A stretch of 64,000 nt of DNA from Alviniconcha marisindica (lineage: Eukaryota; Mollusca; Gastropoda; Provannidae): contig JABMCL010002213.1 of NCBI GenBank assembly GCA_018857735.1, positions 15,001 to 79,000 of the forward strand, written 5' to 3'. Below the pieces are notes generated by a model. That model did not search any database. It saw only the letters and a list, made by a program, of their open reading frames with translations, and was not told the origin of the DNA. A program made the position numbers and the translations under genes. Positions 1 to 11,087 of this stretch are shown piece by piece. Every line of letters starts with the position of its first letter. Position 1 is the first letter of the stretch.

Positions 1-240
1 CAACAGGAACAACAACAGCACCAACACCTATAACAGAAACACCACCACCAGCAACAGGAACAACAACAGCACCAACACCTGTAACAGCAACACCAACAGC
101 AACAACAACAGCACCAACAACAACAACACTGCCACCAGCAACAGGAACAACAACAACAGCACCATCACCTGTAACAGCAACAACAACAGCATCAGCACCT
201 ATAACAACAACAACCACCGTCAGCAACAGCAATACGACCG
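1..240. repeat. AAC/ACC-rich minisatellite
   Basis: Degenerate CAACAG, GGAACAACAACAGC and ACCAACACCT blocks recur with a loose 30-60 bp higher period. The array is cut by the window edge. No coding potential is evident. 240-390 and 445-605 are unique-looking sequence with no gene seen. Confidence 0.85.
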
Positions 241-390
241 TCACCAACTGTAACACCAACAATATCAACAACAGAAGAATTTGTGTTTCTTGGGGTTGTA
301 CAAATTTCACTCGTATTTCACCGTTGATTGACTGACTGGTGGATTGGTGGATTGCTTAGTAAATCAGCTGATCCATATTTTTGTATCGCC

Positions 391-442
391 GCGATATAAC
401 CGTTATGGTTGACTGGGCGTAAAACACCAACTTACTTACTTC
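391..442 (+). mobile_element. SINE C 3' fragment with (TTAC)n-type tail
   Basis: Contains ATATAACCGTTATGGTTGAC and CTGGGCGTAAAACACCA followed by CTTACTTACTT. The same segment recurs at 5,882, 15,012 (reverse), 35,974 (reverse), 50,605 and 53,395, so it is an interspersed repeat. Only the 3' module is recognisable here. Confidence 0.7.
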
Positions 443-620
443 ATATTTTTGTAGCTTGTTCCGTTCATGGTTTTGTTCTGTCGATTTATTTTTCATTTTC
501 TATACTGATAATAGTGCGCGTAAAGACCTTTTAAAAGGCCTTTAATTTTTTAAACTTTTATATATAATGTGACTTTAAGTGCATGCTTTTCTCCTTCACT
601 TTATAATGGTGGTAGGCTAT

Positions 621-632
621 GGTGTGTGTGTG

Positions 633-668
<36 letters not shown>

Positions 669-811
669 TGGTGTGTGTGTGTGTTGTGTGTGTTGTTGTC
701 GGACGCGAGTGTGTGTGTGTGTGGTGTGTGTAGTGTATGTGTGTGGTGTGTGTGTTTGTGTGTGTGTTGTGTGTGGTGTGTGGGTGTGAGAGAGAGCGAG
801 AGAGAGAGAGA

Positions 812-844
<33 letters not shown>

Positions 845-897
845 TGTGAGTGTGTGTGTGTGTGTGTGTGGTCAGTGTGCGCGCGTGCGTGCGTGCA
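621..897. repeat. (GT)n/(GA)n compound microsatellite
   Basis: Interrupted GT dinucleotides with short GA blocks and a GTGC end. The Cys/Val-rich and His/Thr-rich reading frames across it are artefacts of the repeat. Confidence 0.95.
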
Positions 898-1066
898 TGT
901 CAGCGTGTGAGTATGAATGTGGCTGTTTATTAATATTTGCCTCACTAATGATTCACGAGAGGCGCTCTCCATTAGTCTCGGCTATATCTCCCTTGCTTGT
1001 TATATGCCACATGATAGCCCAGAGCCAGATTGCAATAAACACTTCGCTCTCTGTCCCTCTTCTTCC

Positions 1067-1094
1067 TCCCCCCCCCCCCCCCCCCCCCCCCCCA
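1067..1094. repeat. poly-C tract
   Basis: Homopolymer of about 27 C, followed by pyrimidine-rich sequence to 1145. 1150-1500 holds no recognisable gene. Confidence 0.9.
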
Positions 1095-1501
1095 CCACCA
1101 ACCCTCCTCTCTCTCGCTATCTCCCCCTCCCCCTCTCTCCCCACCCCAGTCAGAAAGTCAGCCAGTGCATGAATCGTCTGCAAGTTATTTCGCATTGGAA
1201 GTGAACGAGGGGTTTCTGCAGTAAAACTCCGCATCACTTAATGCAGCCACGCGCCTCCTCAGAAGTCGATGTGCCGAGGTAAACGGTAGCTGGCAGACAG
1301 AGTCATTCAGTCGGGACTGACCCTGAAAGATTAATAGATTTATTAACGGTCTGGCACACAGCGTACATATCGGGGCTTCAGGGGTCTCACTTCGCTCGCT
1401 TGCTGGGAGATAGCTTGTAACCACGGTGCAGATATGCGTCTTCTTTGGGAGCTGCGACGCTTTATGGTCAGCTGGAGCCAGCGTGATGGTCCGAGAGGGA
1501 C

Positions 1502-1633
1502 GTGGTGGTGGTGGTGGTGTGTGTGTGCGTGTGTGTTGTGTTGTGTTGTGTTGTGTTGTGTGTGTGTGTGTGTTGTGTGTGTGTGTGGTTGTGTGTGTGT
1601 GTGTGGTGGTGTGTGGTGTGGTGTTTGTGTGTG

Positions 1634-1670
<37 letters not shown>

Positions 1671-1696
1671 TGTGTTGTGTGTTGTGTGTGTGTGTG

Positions 1697-1733
<37 letters not shown>

Positions 1734-1735
1734 CT
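1502..1735. repeat. (GT)n/(GTTGT)n microsatellite
   Basis: GT dinucleotides with TTGTG pentamer interruptions, ending in a CG-rich alternating block. Confidence 0.95.
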
Positions 1736-1842
1736 CGCAACTCATCTCTGCCTCTTTGCATCTCTCTGTATCTTTCTGTGTGTCTTTTGCTCTCTGTCTC
1801 ACCCACCCACCCACGCACACTCACACTCACTCTATCACTCGC

Positions 1843-2118
<276 letters not shown>

Positions 2119-2415
2119 TGTTAGCGGCTGTACTGAACATGAATCATGGCTGAATTAGTCTACTCTACACAGTCTCCTACATACGATTTGCCTGTCTCAT
2201 CCCTACGCCCCCACTCTCTCCTCCCCCTCCTCTCCCCTCCACCCCCCACCCCATCCCCGGTCATCCCTCCCCTGCCCTTTCTCCAAAGCGGAGACGTCAA
2301 AGCGAGCACAGTTCATACGGCTGTGGCGTCCGAAGCAGCGGCAACACTTTTACACCGCAGGGCGGGGTTGAGAGTGAAGGGAATGACTCAACACACCGTC
2401 GACTGATACGACGGC

Positions 2416-2636
2416 CTCCAGCTAGCGGCATGAGGTACATAGGTCCACGGCTAGCGGCATGGGGTACACAGGTCCACGGCTAGCGGCATGGGGTACATAG
2501 ATCCACGGCTAGCGGCATGGTGTACACAGGTCCACGGCTAGCGGCATGGGGTACATAGGTCCACGGCTAGCGGCATGGGGTACATAGGTCCACGGCTAGC
2601 GGCACGGGGTACATAGGTCCACGGCTAGCGGCCTGT
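2416..2636. repeat. 29-bp minisatellite, about 7 copies
   Basis: Each unit contains CCACGGCTAGCGGCATGGGG followed by TACATAGGT (some units TACACAGGT or ATAGATCCA). Copies are nearly identical, which suggests recent expansion. Confidence 0.9.
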
Positions 2637-2751
2637 CCTTCGCCAGGGGCCATAAAAAACCTCGGGCCATTTGGAGGCCGTGTGCCGGTTGAACGCGTGG
2701 ACGGCGTCGCCGACCTGTGTTGGGGCGTGGGCGCGACGCCCGCGATCAGCT

Positions 2752-3396
2752 GTTGTGCTGTTCACTGCTTTGTGTTCACTGCTCAGTGTTGGTGTTCACT
2801 GTTCTGTGCTGCTGTTCACTGCTCTGTATTCACTGCTCTGTGCTGCTGTTCACCGCTCTGTGTTCACTGGTCTGTGTTCACTGCTCATTGCTGCTATTCA
2901 CTGCTCTGTGTTCACTGCTCATTGCTGCTATTCACTGCTCTGTGTTCACTGTTCATTTTTGCTGTTCACTGCCCTGTGCTGCTGTTCACTGCTATGTGTT
3001 CACTGCTCTGTGCTGCTGTTCACTGCTCTGTGTTCTCTGCTCTGTGCTGCTATTCACTGCTCTGTGTTCACTGCTCATTTTGGCTGTTCACTGCTCTGTG
3101 CTGCTGTTCACTGCTATGTGTTCACGGCTCAGTGCTGCTGTTCACTGCTATGTGTTCACTGCTCAGTGCTGCTATTCACTGCTCTGTGTTCACTGCTCAT
3201 TGCTATTCACTGCTCTGTGTTCACTGCTCATTGCTGCTATTCACTGCTCTGTGTTCACTGCTCATTTTTGCTGTTCATTGCTCTGTGTTCACTGCTCTGT
3301 GCTGCTGTTCACTGCTTTGAGCTGATGTTCACTGCTCAGTGTTGCTGTTCACTGCTCTGTGTTCACTGCTCTGTGTTCACTGCTCTATGCTGCTGT
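2752..3396. repeat. TGTTCACTGCTCTG minisatellite
   Basis: Variable concatenation of the modules GTTCACTGCTCTGT, GCTGCT and CATTGCTGCTATT over 0.64 kb. Long open frames on the + strand result from the repeat period and are not genes. Confidence 0.9.
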
Positions 3397-3667
3397 TGCT
3401 TCCTCGGCTCCGGCACCGCAGCGGCCAGACGCCGGACGGCCGGTGGTTTAGGGCCATCGATATGTGATCAAGCCAGCCGCTCAGTCATCGATTGCAGCAG
3501 CGGCTGGATTAACGTTGGGGGCCGCTGGGTTTTTATCCTTGATAATTATGATCGTTCGTTTTTCGTGCTTTTCTTTTGCCTTCTCTGAAACCCCTTGTTC
3601 GTCCGATCCTGCGGAACTCCATTATTTTTTGTTTCCCCTCCTTTCTTGTACTCCACTCTCTCCTCCG

Positions 3668-4440
<773 letters not shown>

Positions 4441-4574
4441 CCTCCCCGTCCTCGCACTCTCCAGCCCCCCCCCTCCACCCTCCCTCATCCTCCGGGGACT
4501 GCGTTTTGTTAACCTCCCTCCCAGTCCCCATAAATATATTATTATTGGCGCTGTATGCTGCTGTTTTCAATTAT

Positions 4575-4641
4575 AGTCGGTGGGTTGGTGTGTGGGTGGG
4601 TGGCTGGGGTGGGAGATGAATGTGTGGGTGTGGGTAGGGAA

Positions 4642-4681
<40 letters not shown>

Positions 4682-4771
4682 GTGTGTGTAGGGTGTGTGT
4701 GTGGTGTGGTAGAAGGTGGCTGTGTGTGTGTGTGTGTGTGGGGGGGGGGTGGTGCGTGAGGAATGAGGTGT

Positions 4772-4807
<36 letters not shown>

Positions 4808-4905
4808 AGAAAAGGGTGGATGTTGTGTGTGTGCGCGCGCGCGCGCGCGCGTGTGTGCGTGCGTGCGTGCGTGTGTGTGTGCGTGCGTGCGTATTTGTGT
4901 GTGGG
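4575..4905. repeat. (GT)n/(GTGC)n microsatellite
   Basis: Interrupted GT with a short G run near 4,740 and a CG-alternating block near 4,834. 4,906-5,290 holds no recognisable gene. Confidence 0.95.
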
Positions 4906-5290
4906 TGTGTTTCTAGTTCTAACGACCTCCGAAAACAAGGGATTATCTGGCGAAAAAGGTGATCACATCACGGAATTTAGGTACATCTACAGTGCTGTGA
5001 CGTAATCAGTTCCTTCTGCGAAATTCAGTTGGCCTTAGCTGGGAAAGCCTACTCGGCAGCCGCAAGAGCAGCGCCACCCAGTCCTACCAATGGATCAGTG
5101 TGACGTTTCAACGTCATCTTTGTGTAACGAAGAACACAATTATGTAAATGTTGCCTCTTAGTCTTAGTGAAGCCGAGCAAACTTCCCCACGTTCTGTTTT
5201 TGATTCCCGACTGACTCTGGATGTCTAAGAGTGACCACATGGGTCTTGCACACGAAGGAACAAAAGTCAGTCTCATTTCTCTCTGCCACC

Positions 5291-5425
5291 ATAGTTCAGG
5301 AGCTGTGTGAGAGTCGAGGTGGCCGTCCTGGGCTGTCCGTCCTAACGAGCCTTCTGGTTTCCGTGGACGTAAAGCTATATTGAACCATGCTTCGGCATTG
5401 GTCACAGCTTGTCCCTAATATGTCA
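5291..5425 (+). mobile_element. SINE B copy, 3' truncated
   Basis: Begins with GTTCAGGAGCTGTGTGAGAG and carries the SINE B body, including GGTTTCCGTGGACGTAAAGC and GTCCCTAATATGTCA. It lacks the distal tail (GACATTAAGCATCACTTC) seen in the copies at 10,907, 20,099 and 29,718. Confidence 0.8.
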
Positions 5426-5435
5426 TGTTTGGCGT

Positions 5436-5560
5436 TTCTTTGGCTTTCGTGACGTTTCCTTGGGTTTTTGACGTTTCCTTTGCAAAGCTGGTATCTCTTT
5501 GAGGGCTCTGTAGGTTGTTGTTCTGAAGACGGAATGTCCGAGCTTGCATGTCGGTAGATG
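5436..5560. repeat. short copy of the 6.6-6.76 kb unit
   Basis: About 125 bp matches 6,645-6,765 closely, including TTTGCAAAGCTGGTATCTC and TGAAGACGGAATGTCCGAGC. It has only about two units of the 39-bp array found in the larger copy. Confidence 0.8.
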
Positions 5561-5660
5561 GTCGTTACTCTTGCAGGTATGTTCCGGTGTCTGTATAGTG
5601 ACTGAAGTGGCAAACACTGCTACAGCAGTGACCCGCTAAGACAACGCTGAGTTCAGCTGT

Positions 5661-5745
5661 GGCTGTTATACGCACTGTGCTGTCGGGGAAAGGTAGTCCT
5701 CACTTCCGGTACAATTTCCCTGACAGCACAGTGGGCATAACGGCC
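5661..5745. repeat. long imperfect hairpin
   Basis: Arms 5,661-5,691 and 5,715-5,745 are inverted copies, about 27 of 31 positions matching, around a 23-nt loop. The shared core is CACTGTGCTGTC. Possibly a small foldback element or cruciform-forming sequence. Confidence 0.8.
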
Positions 5746-5754
5746 CAAAACGGC

Positions 5755-5793
5755 CTTTTTTTTTTCGTTAAAGTGCGTTTTTTTTTTTTTGTT

Positions 5794-5829
<36 letters not shown>

Positions 5830-5833
5830 TTTG
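5755..5833. repeat. poly-T then poly-G homopolymers
   Basis: Two T runs are followed by about 32 consecutive G (5,796-5,827). The length could be affected by assembly or sequencing error. Confidence 0.9.
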
Positions 5834-5881
5834 CTGTTTTTAAAAGTGCCTTACTTTTCCCTTTCCCGTGAATTTAACCAT

Positions 5882-5922
5882 TCTGGTTGACTGGGCGTAA
5901 AACACCAAGTTACTTACTCACC
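5882..5922 (+). mobile_element. SINE C 3' fragment
   Basis: GGTTGACTGGGCGTAAAACA then CCAAGTTACTTACT, matching the family segment at 391-442. Confidence 0.7.
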
Positions 5923-5929
5923 TTTGCTT

Positions 5930-6690
5930 CCTTGACGTTTCGTTGGGTTTTTGATATTTCCAAGGCTTTCTTGGCGTTTCTTTGGCTTTCTTGACGTTTC
6001 CATGGGATTTTGACGTTTCCTTGGGGTTTTGAAGTTTTTTTGCTTTTTGTTTTGTTTTCTTAACGTTTCCGTGGCTTTCTTGACGCTTCCTTGAGTTTTC
6101 AGTGATATTTCCATGCCTTTCGTGACGTTTCCTTGGGTTTTTGATATTTCCATGGCTTTCGGCGTGACGTTTCCTTGGGTTTTTGACATTTCCATGGCTT
6201 TCGGCGTGACGTTTCCTTGGGTTTTTGATGTTTCCATGGCTCTCGTGACGTTTCCTTGGGTTTTTGATATTTCCACGGCTCTCGTGACGTTTCCTTGGGA
6301 TTTTGACATTTCCATGGCTTTCGGCGTGACGTTTCCTTGGGTTTTTGATGTTTCCATGGCTTTCGGCGTGACGTTTCCTTGGGTTTTTGATGTTTCCATG
6401 GCTCTCGTGACGTTTCCTTGGGTTTTTGATATTTCCATGGCTTCGTGACGTTTCCTTGGGTTTTTGATATTTCCATGGCTTTCGTGACGTTTCCTTGGGT
6501 TTTTGATATTTCCATGGCTTTCGTGACGTTTCCTTGGGTTTTTGATATTTCCATGGCTTTCGTGACGTTTCCTCGGGTTTTTGATATTTCCATGGCTTTC
6601 GTGACGTTTCCTTGAGTTTTGAGTGACATTTCCTTGGCTTTCTCGGCGTTTCTTTGACTTTCGTGACGTTTCCTTGGGTTTTTGACGTTT
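5930..6690. repeat. 39-bp minisatellite
   Basis: Units are built from GTGACGTTTCCTTGGG, TTTTTGATATTTCCATGGC and TTTC, about 18 copies, the 5' part more degenerate than the centre. Because 39 is a multiple of 3, the array is open on both strands (13-residue peptide repeat), but nothing suggests translation. Confidence 0.9.
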
Positions 6691-6924
6691 CCTTTGCAAA
6701 GCTGGTATCTCTTTGAGGGCTCCGTGGGTTGTTGTTCTGAAGACGGAATGTCCGAGCTTTGGCACTGTCGGTAGATGGTGGACTGCTGACATGCTATCAC
6801 AATTATGTATTCTCGCTGATAGCATGTTTCTCGTCAGCCAAACATGTAATGACAGTTCTGCGCTGGGAGCTCAGTGATTTTGTGCAGACATCTACACGTC
6901 CCCGGTGGCGAAGAGAGTGTGTGT

Positions 6925-6926
<2 letters not shown>

Positions 6927-6960
<34 letters not shown>

Positions 6961-6971
6961 GGGGGGAGGGG
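6927..6971. repeat. poly-G tract
   Basis: More than 30 consecutive G followed by AGGGGGGAGGGGG. Confidence 0.9.
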
Positions 6972-7004
6972 GTTAGAAGGAATTGCCTGCCGTCTCGTCC
7001 AGGT

Positions 7005-7512
7005 TTTCGGACGGTGCCTGGTCCTCTGTCCGAGAGTTGTTCGGACGATTGCCTGGTCCTTTGTCCGAGGGTTGTTCGGACGATTGCCTGGTCCGTCTGT
7101 CCGAGAGTTGTTCGGACGTTGCCTGGTCCGTCTGTCCGAGGGTTGTTCGGACGTTGCCTGGTCCGTCTGTCCGAGAGTTGTTCGGACGGTTGCCTGGTCC
7201 GTCTGTCCGAGGGTTGTTCGGACGATTGCCTGGTCCGTCTGTCCGAGGGTTGTTCGGACGATTGCCTGGTCCGTCTGTCCGAGGGTTGTTCGGACGATTG
7301 CCTGGTCCGTCTGTCCGAGGGTTGTTCGGACGATTGCCTGGTCCGTCTGTCCGAGGGTTGTTCGGACGGTTGCCTGGTCCGTCTGTCCGAGGGTTGTTCG
7401 GACGATTGCCTGGTCCGTCTGTCCGAGAGTTGTTCGGACGGTTGCCTGGTCCGTCTGTCCGAGGGTTGTTCGGACGGTTGCCTGGTCCGTCTGTCCGAGA
7501 GTTGTTCGGAAG
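7005..7512. repeat. 36-bp minisatellite with a hairpin in each unit
   Basis: About 14 units containing CTGTCCGAGGGTTGTTCGGA then CGATTGCCTGGTCCGT. Variation is concentrated at two positions (GAGAG/GAGGG and CGATTG/CGGTTG/CGTTG). GTCCGA and TCGGAC form a 6-bp stem in each unit. The 12-codon period gives long spurious frames. Confidence 0.92.
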
Positions 7513-7735
7513 GCCTCTCTTCAGCCTATTGCAATCACACTCATTGTGCTTACTGACGTATCAGTGAGACCCACAGCTTGGATCATAGGCCGTCAGCAGG
7601 CATGCCGGAAATGCTCTTTAGCATACGCTTCTCCGCTGGGGTGCGAGACCGGTCTGAACATAGAGATGGCGCAGGTCTGGCCGGTTCTGCGGTAGCCAAC
7701 CGCGTGATTAACTTTGTATTACGGCGCTCCGTCTT

Positions 7736-7830
7736 GCCCCCCCACCCCCCACCCCCCACGCCCCCCACCCCCACCCCACCTCGTTCTCGTCACGTCCCCG
7801 TCCTCCCTTCCTCCCTCGGGTCCCCCCCAC
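7736..7830. repeat. C-rich low-complexity sequence
   Basis: Runs of C with CACC interruptions. No gene is recognisable between 7,513 and 8,050. Confidence 0.85.
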
Positions 7831-8052
7831 CCCCCTGCCTATGTACCCTCATCCAGAGAAATGATGATATGATTTCCCCACTGATGGGCAGTGTGCTCGG
7901 GGATTTGTGCAGCAGCGCGTGTGAATTATACAAACCAGCGCCAGCAGCCCCCCCCCAGGGTTTTCGCTTCGTCAGCGCAGTTGACCGTCCATTAGTCTCA
8001 ACATGGCTCTTTAGTGGGGTCAGCGAAGGCGACTCCTCTTTGGGGGATGGCG

Positions 8053-8672
8053 GAGGGCAGGGGGGGGGGGGGCTGGGTAGGGTAGGGGAGGGGAAGGCAG
8101 AGGGAGGGGAGGGAGGGGAAGGCAAGGGAGGGGAGGGCAGGGAGGGGAGGGAGGAGGCAGGGGAGGGAGGGGGAAGGGAGGGAGGGAGGAGGGAGGGAGA
8201 GGGGAGGCAGGGAGGGAGGGGAGGGGAGGAAGGCAAGGAGGGAGGAGGGGGAAGGGGCAAGGGGGAAGGGGAGGGGAGGCAAAGGGAGGGAGGAGGCAAG
8301 GGAAGGAGGGAGGCAAGGGAGGGGAGGGCAGGGGAAGGGGGGGAAGGCAAGGAGGAGGCAAGGGAGGGAAGGGAGGCAGGGGAAGGGAGGAGGGCTAGGG
8401 CAAGGGAAGGGAGGGGAAGGCAAGGGAGGGAAGGGCAGGGGAAGGCAAGGGAGGGGAGGAGAAGGCAAGGGAGGAAGGGGAGGGGAATCGAGGGAGGGGA
8501 GGGCAGGGGAAGGCAAGGGAGGGCAGGGGAAGGGAGGGGAGGGAAGGGGAAGGGAGGGGAAGGAAAAGCAAGGGAGGGCGGGAGAGGCTAAGGGAGGGCA
8601 GGGGAGGGCAAGGCAGGGGAGGGCGGGGCAGGGGAGGGGAGGACAAGGGAGGGCAGGGGAGGGGGTAGATGA
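8053..8672. repeat. polypurine GGGAGGGGAAGGCAA tract
   Basis: About 620 bp of nearly pure purine on the + strand. The only regular pyrimidine is the C in GGCAAGG. G runs of 3-5 recur every 5-8 bp, so triplex and G-quadruplex formation is possible. Gly/Arg/Glu and Pro/Ser frames are artefacts. Confidence 0.93.
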
Positions 8673-8807
8673 AGAATGGGTAATCGGGCAAGTACTGTAG
8701 TCGCCTTGGTGCCAGCATCAGTCCTTGACTATCCCTTCGCGCAGCACGTGTTTGTCGAACACTGGCGTTATTGGTGTCTGTAAATCAGTCCTCTCGCCCA
8801 GAGTTCA

Positions 8808-8992
8808 GGAGCCGTGTGAAAGTCCAGGTGGCCGTCCTAGGCTTTCCGTCCCCAATAAGCCCACGGTTTCTGTGGACGTAAAGCAACGCTTCAGCTTCAG
8901 TCTTTTCAGAGCTCAGGAGCTGTGTAAATGTCGAGGTGGCCGTCCTGGGCTTTTTAATAAGCCCACGGTTTCTGTGGACGTAAAGCAACACT
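8808..8992 (+). mobile_element. two tandem SINE A/B-related segments
   Basis: Two copies of CAGGAGC(C/T)GTGTGAAA-like heads, each ending in AATAAGCCCACGGTTTCTGT and GGACGTAAAGCAAC. They combine a SINE B-like head with a SINE A-like 3' module, making them intermediate between the families. Confidence 0.65.
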
Positions 8993-9120
8993 CCAGCAAT
9001 TTGAGTTGTCTGTTACAAAGGTATTGCCAATTGAGCACCTAGGAAAAACTGTCCGTAAGCAGACAGTTTTGCGAGAGCTCATGGCGTAATCTATTATAGC
9101 AGTGGCTGGAGGAAGTAGTA

Positions 9121-9121
9121 G

Positions 9122-9154
<33 letters not shown>

Positions 9155-9467
9155 CATGATGTTTAACGTCCACAGAAACCGTACGGCTTATTAGGGACGG
9201 GGAGAAGGGGGGAGGGGGTATGGAGGTGGGGGGGGGGAGAGAGTATATACCTATCGCCACACTGTCACCACCAGAATGATTCCTGCATTAAGATGGGCAG
9301 CGATGAGAGCCATTTTAATGTTTCAGTAGGAAGTGATGAACAAAGTCACAAGACAGTGTCCACAAACCACACAACCTTTTTGAAGAGAAAGTAGAGCCGA
9401 AGCGGTTTCGAACCGAGGTCCTTCCGCTTACCAGCCTAACGCCTTACCGCTAGGCCAAACCGGCTCA
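9121..9467 (-). mobile_element. SINE A, near full length
   Basis: Read on the - strand: a tRNA-like head with box A TGGCCTAGCGG and box B GGTTCGAAACC (variant), an internal body, the 3' module TAAGCCGTACGGTTTCTGTG, and a (TTAC)n tail (seen on + as repeated GTAA at 9,121-9,150). Confidence 0.85.
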
Positions 9468-9585
9468 CAGGTTGGAGGAAGGATGTAAACCAGTGCTTGT
9501 AGTTTGGCCCGCACTGTGGCGGAGGAGGCAGGGTGGACCAGCGGTTAAGCCTCGTGATAATGGATGAGGCACTGGAGCGGAGCCG

Positions 9586-9735
9586 GCCCACGGCAGTGCA
9601 AAGTAAGTAAGCGTGGTGCTTAACGTCCACAGAGACCACAGGGCTTATTAGGGACGGGCCACGTCAGTGCAAAGTAAGTAAGCGTGGTGCTTAACGTCCA
9701 CAGAAACCATAGGGCTTATTAGGGACGGGCCACGA
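9586..9735 (-). mobile_element. tandem pair of SINE A 3' fragments
   Basis: Two adjacent copies of a unit of about 68 bp, each with AAGTAAGTAAGCGTGGTGC, TTAACGTCCACAGA and GGCTTATTAGGGACGGG. The flanking GGCCACG(T/G)CAGTGCA is copied too, so a truncated insertion was duplicated in tandem. 9,736-10,035 shows no gene. Confidence 0.75.
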
Positions 9736-10049
9736 CTGTGAATCTCACCTTTGGCGGAAAGGCGCGAGGACACGGTTGCTATTCACAGGTTTCCTGACCC
9801 GGCCATGACACTGACATGAATGAAGAAATTGCCTGCAACGATTGGCTCAACGAGTCTTCCGCTTTTTATGAGCGAAACGTCCGTGAAAATAGCTGAGCGA
9901 GAAAGCGTGAAACGACTCTGTACAACACCGCTAAACTCGCTCAACCAAGGCCTAACGTCACAGCTTCCCTGCATGGAAACACGGCTCGTGAAAAAAGAAA
10001 GAAAGAAAAAAGATGTGAATATAATAGCCTGCATAGCTGCCCTCTTAAT

Positions 10050-10105
10050 TGCCCGTCCCCAATAGTACTTACGGTCTCTGTGGACGTAAAGCGACATTGA
10101 ACAGC
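10050..10105 (+). mobile_element. SINE A/B 3' module fragment
   Basis: CGTCCCCAATAGTACTTACG then GTCTCTGTGGACGTAAAGCG matches the shared 3' module without head or tail. Confidence 0.55.
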
Positions 10106-10171
10106 CCTATCAGTCTTTCTCTGGGCTGGCGGTAACATGGCCCGAGTCTAATCCAGGACTAGTACCATCGT

Positions 10172-10176
<5 letters not shown>

Positions 10177-10240
<64 letters not shown>

Positions 10241-10425
10241 CTCACCCCTGTGTTCTCTCTCTCTCTCTCTCTCTCTTCCCTCTCTCTCTCTCGTCTTTCT
10301 CTCTTCTCTCTTTCTCCTCCCTCTCCCCCCCCTCTCTCTCTCTCTCCCTCCCTCCTCTCTCTCTCCCCCCTCTCTCCTGGGGGTTGGGGGGGGGGGGGTG
10401 GGGGGGGGGGAGGGAGGGGGGCGTG
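10177..10425. repeat. (CT)n tract followed by poly-G
   Basis: Interrupted CT repeat to 10,378, then a G-rich stretch with runs of 8-10 G. A short GT/GC repeat follows to 10,480. 10,490-10,890 has no recognisable gene. Confidence 0.9.
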
Positions 10426-10906
10426 TGTTTGTGAGCGCGCGCGCGCGCATGTGTGGTGTGTGTGTGCGTGTGTGGTGTATGCGGGCGCAGTGACCACACT
10501 ATTCATTGCCCGTTTCGTGTCGGAGGGCTGGACTGAGATGACGGAGCTGGGAAGGAGGCATTCCACGGCCCACCCAACCTCCCCCACTGCTTCCGCCGAC
10601 CGAACAAAAACGAGCTGTTCGAAAAAATGTGAAAGTCAAAGACATTATGCGTCGACATTTTTCTTCCACGAGCCACTGAGTAGCCACAGTCATCACCGCT
10701 GTTGATGCGGTGTCTGGGTGATTGAATATACATCACCGGCCTTGGGTCTTTTTGTGGACAGGCCGGGCTTGGCACTGTTAGCGTTCACAGCGGTCTAAGT
10801 GCGTGCTGCGTTAGCTAACGATGGCGAGGGACAGACACTGATGGCTCGGCACTGACGCTGACGTTGGGGAAACTATAAAGGAAGTGTTCTTTTTAAATGC
10901 CTTCAC

Positions 10907-11071
10907 TCATAGCTGTGTGTGAGAGTCGAGATGGCCGTCCTGGGCTGTCCGTCCTAACGAGCCTTCCGGTTTCCGTGGACGTGAAGCTATACTGAACCAT
11001 GCTCCGGCATTGGTCACAGCTTGTCCCTAATATGTCAACTGACGTCTGAGGACATTAAGCATCACTTCATC
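10907..11071 (+). mobile_element. SINE B, full length, with 12-bp target-site duplication
   Basis: Flanked by AAATGCCTTCAC at 10,895-10,906 and 11,072-11,083. Head GCTGTGTGTGAGAGTCGAG, first 3' module GGTTTCCGTGGACGTGAAGC, second module GTCCCTAATATGTCAACTGA through GGACATTAAGCATCACTTC, and a short ATC tail. The duplication supports LINE-type retrotransposition. Confidence 0.85.
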
Positions 11072-11087
11072 AAATGCCTTCACCTTC

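Noticed and set aside
7005..7512. CRISPR-like array
   Set aside because: The units are contiguous with no unique spacers, and the DNA is animal nuclear sequence.
6759..7556. LSEGCSDDCLVR-type repeat protein
   Set aside because: It is open in all three + frames, which is expected for a 36-bp repeat without stops and not for a gene.
9650..9665. Telomere-like TTAGGG
   Set aside because: It occurs only once per copy in the SINE A 3' module (CTTATTAGGGACGG), not in tandem.
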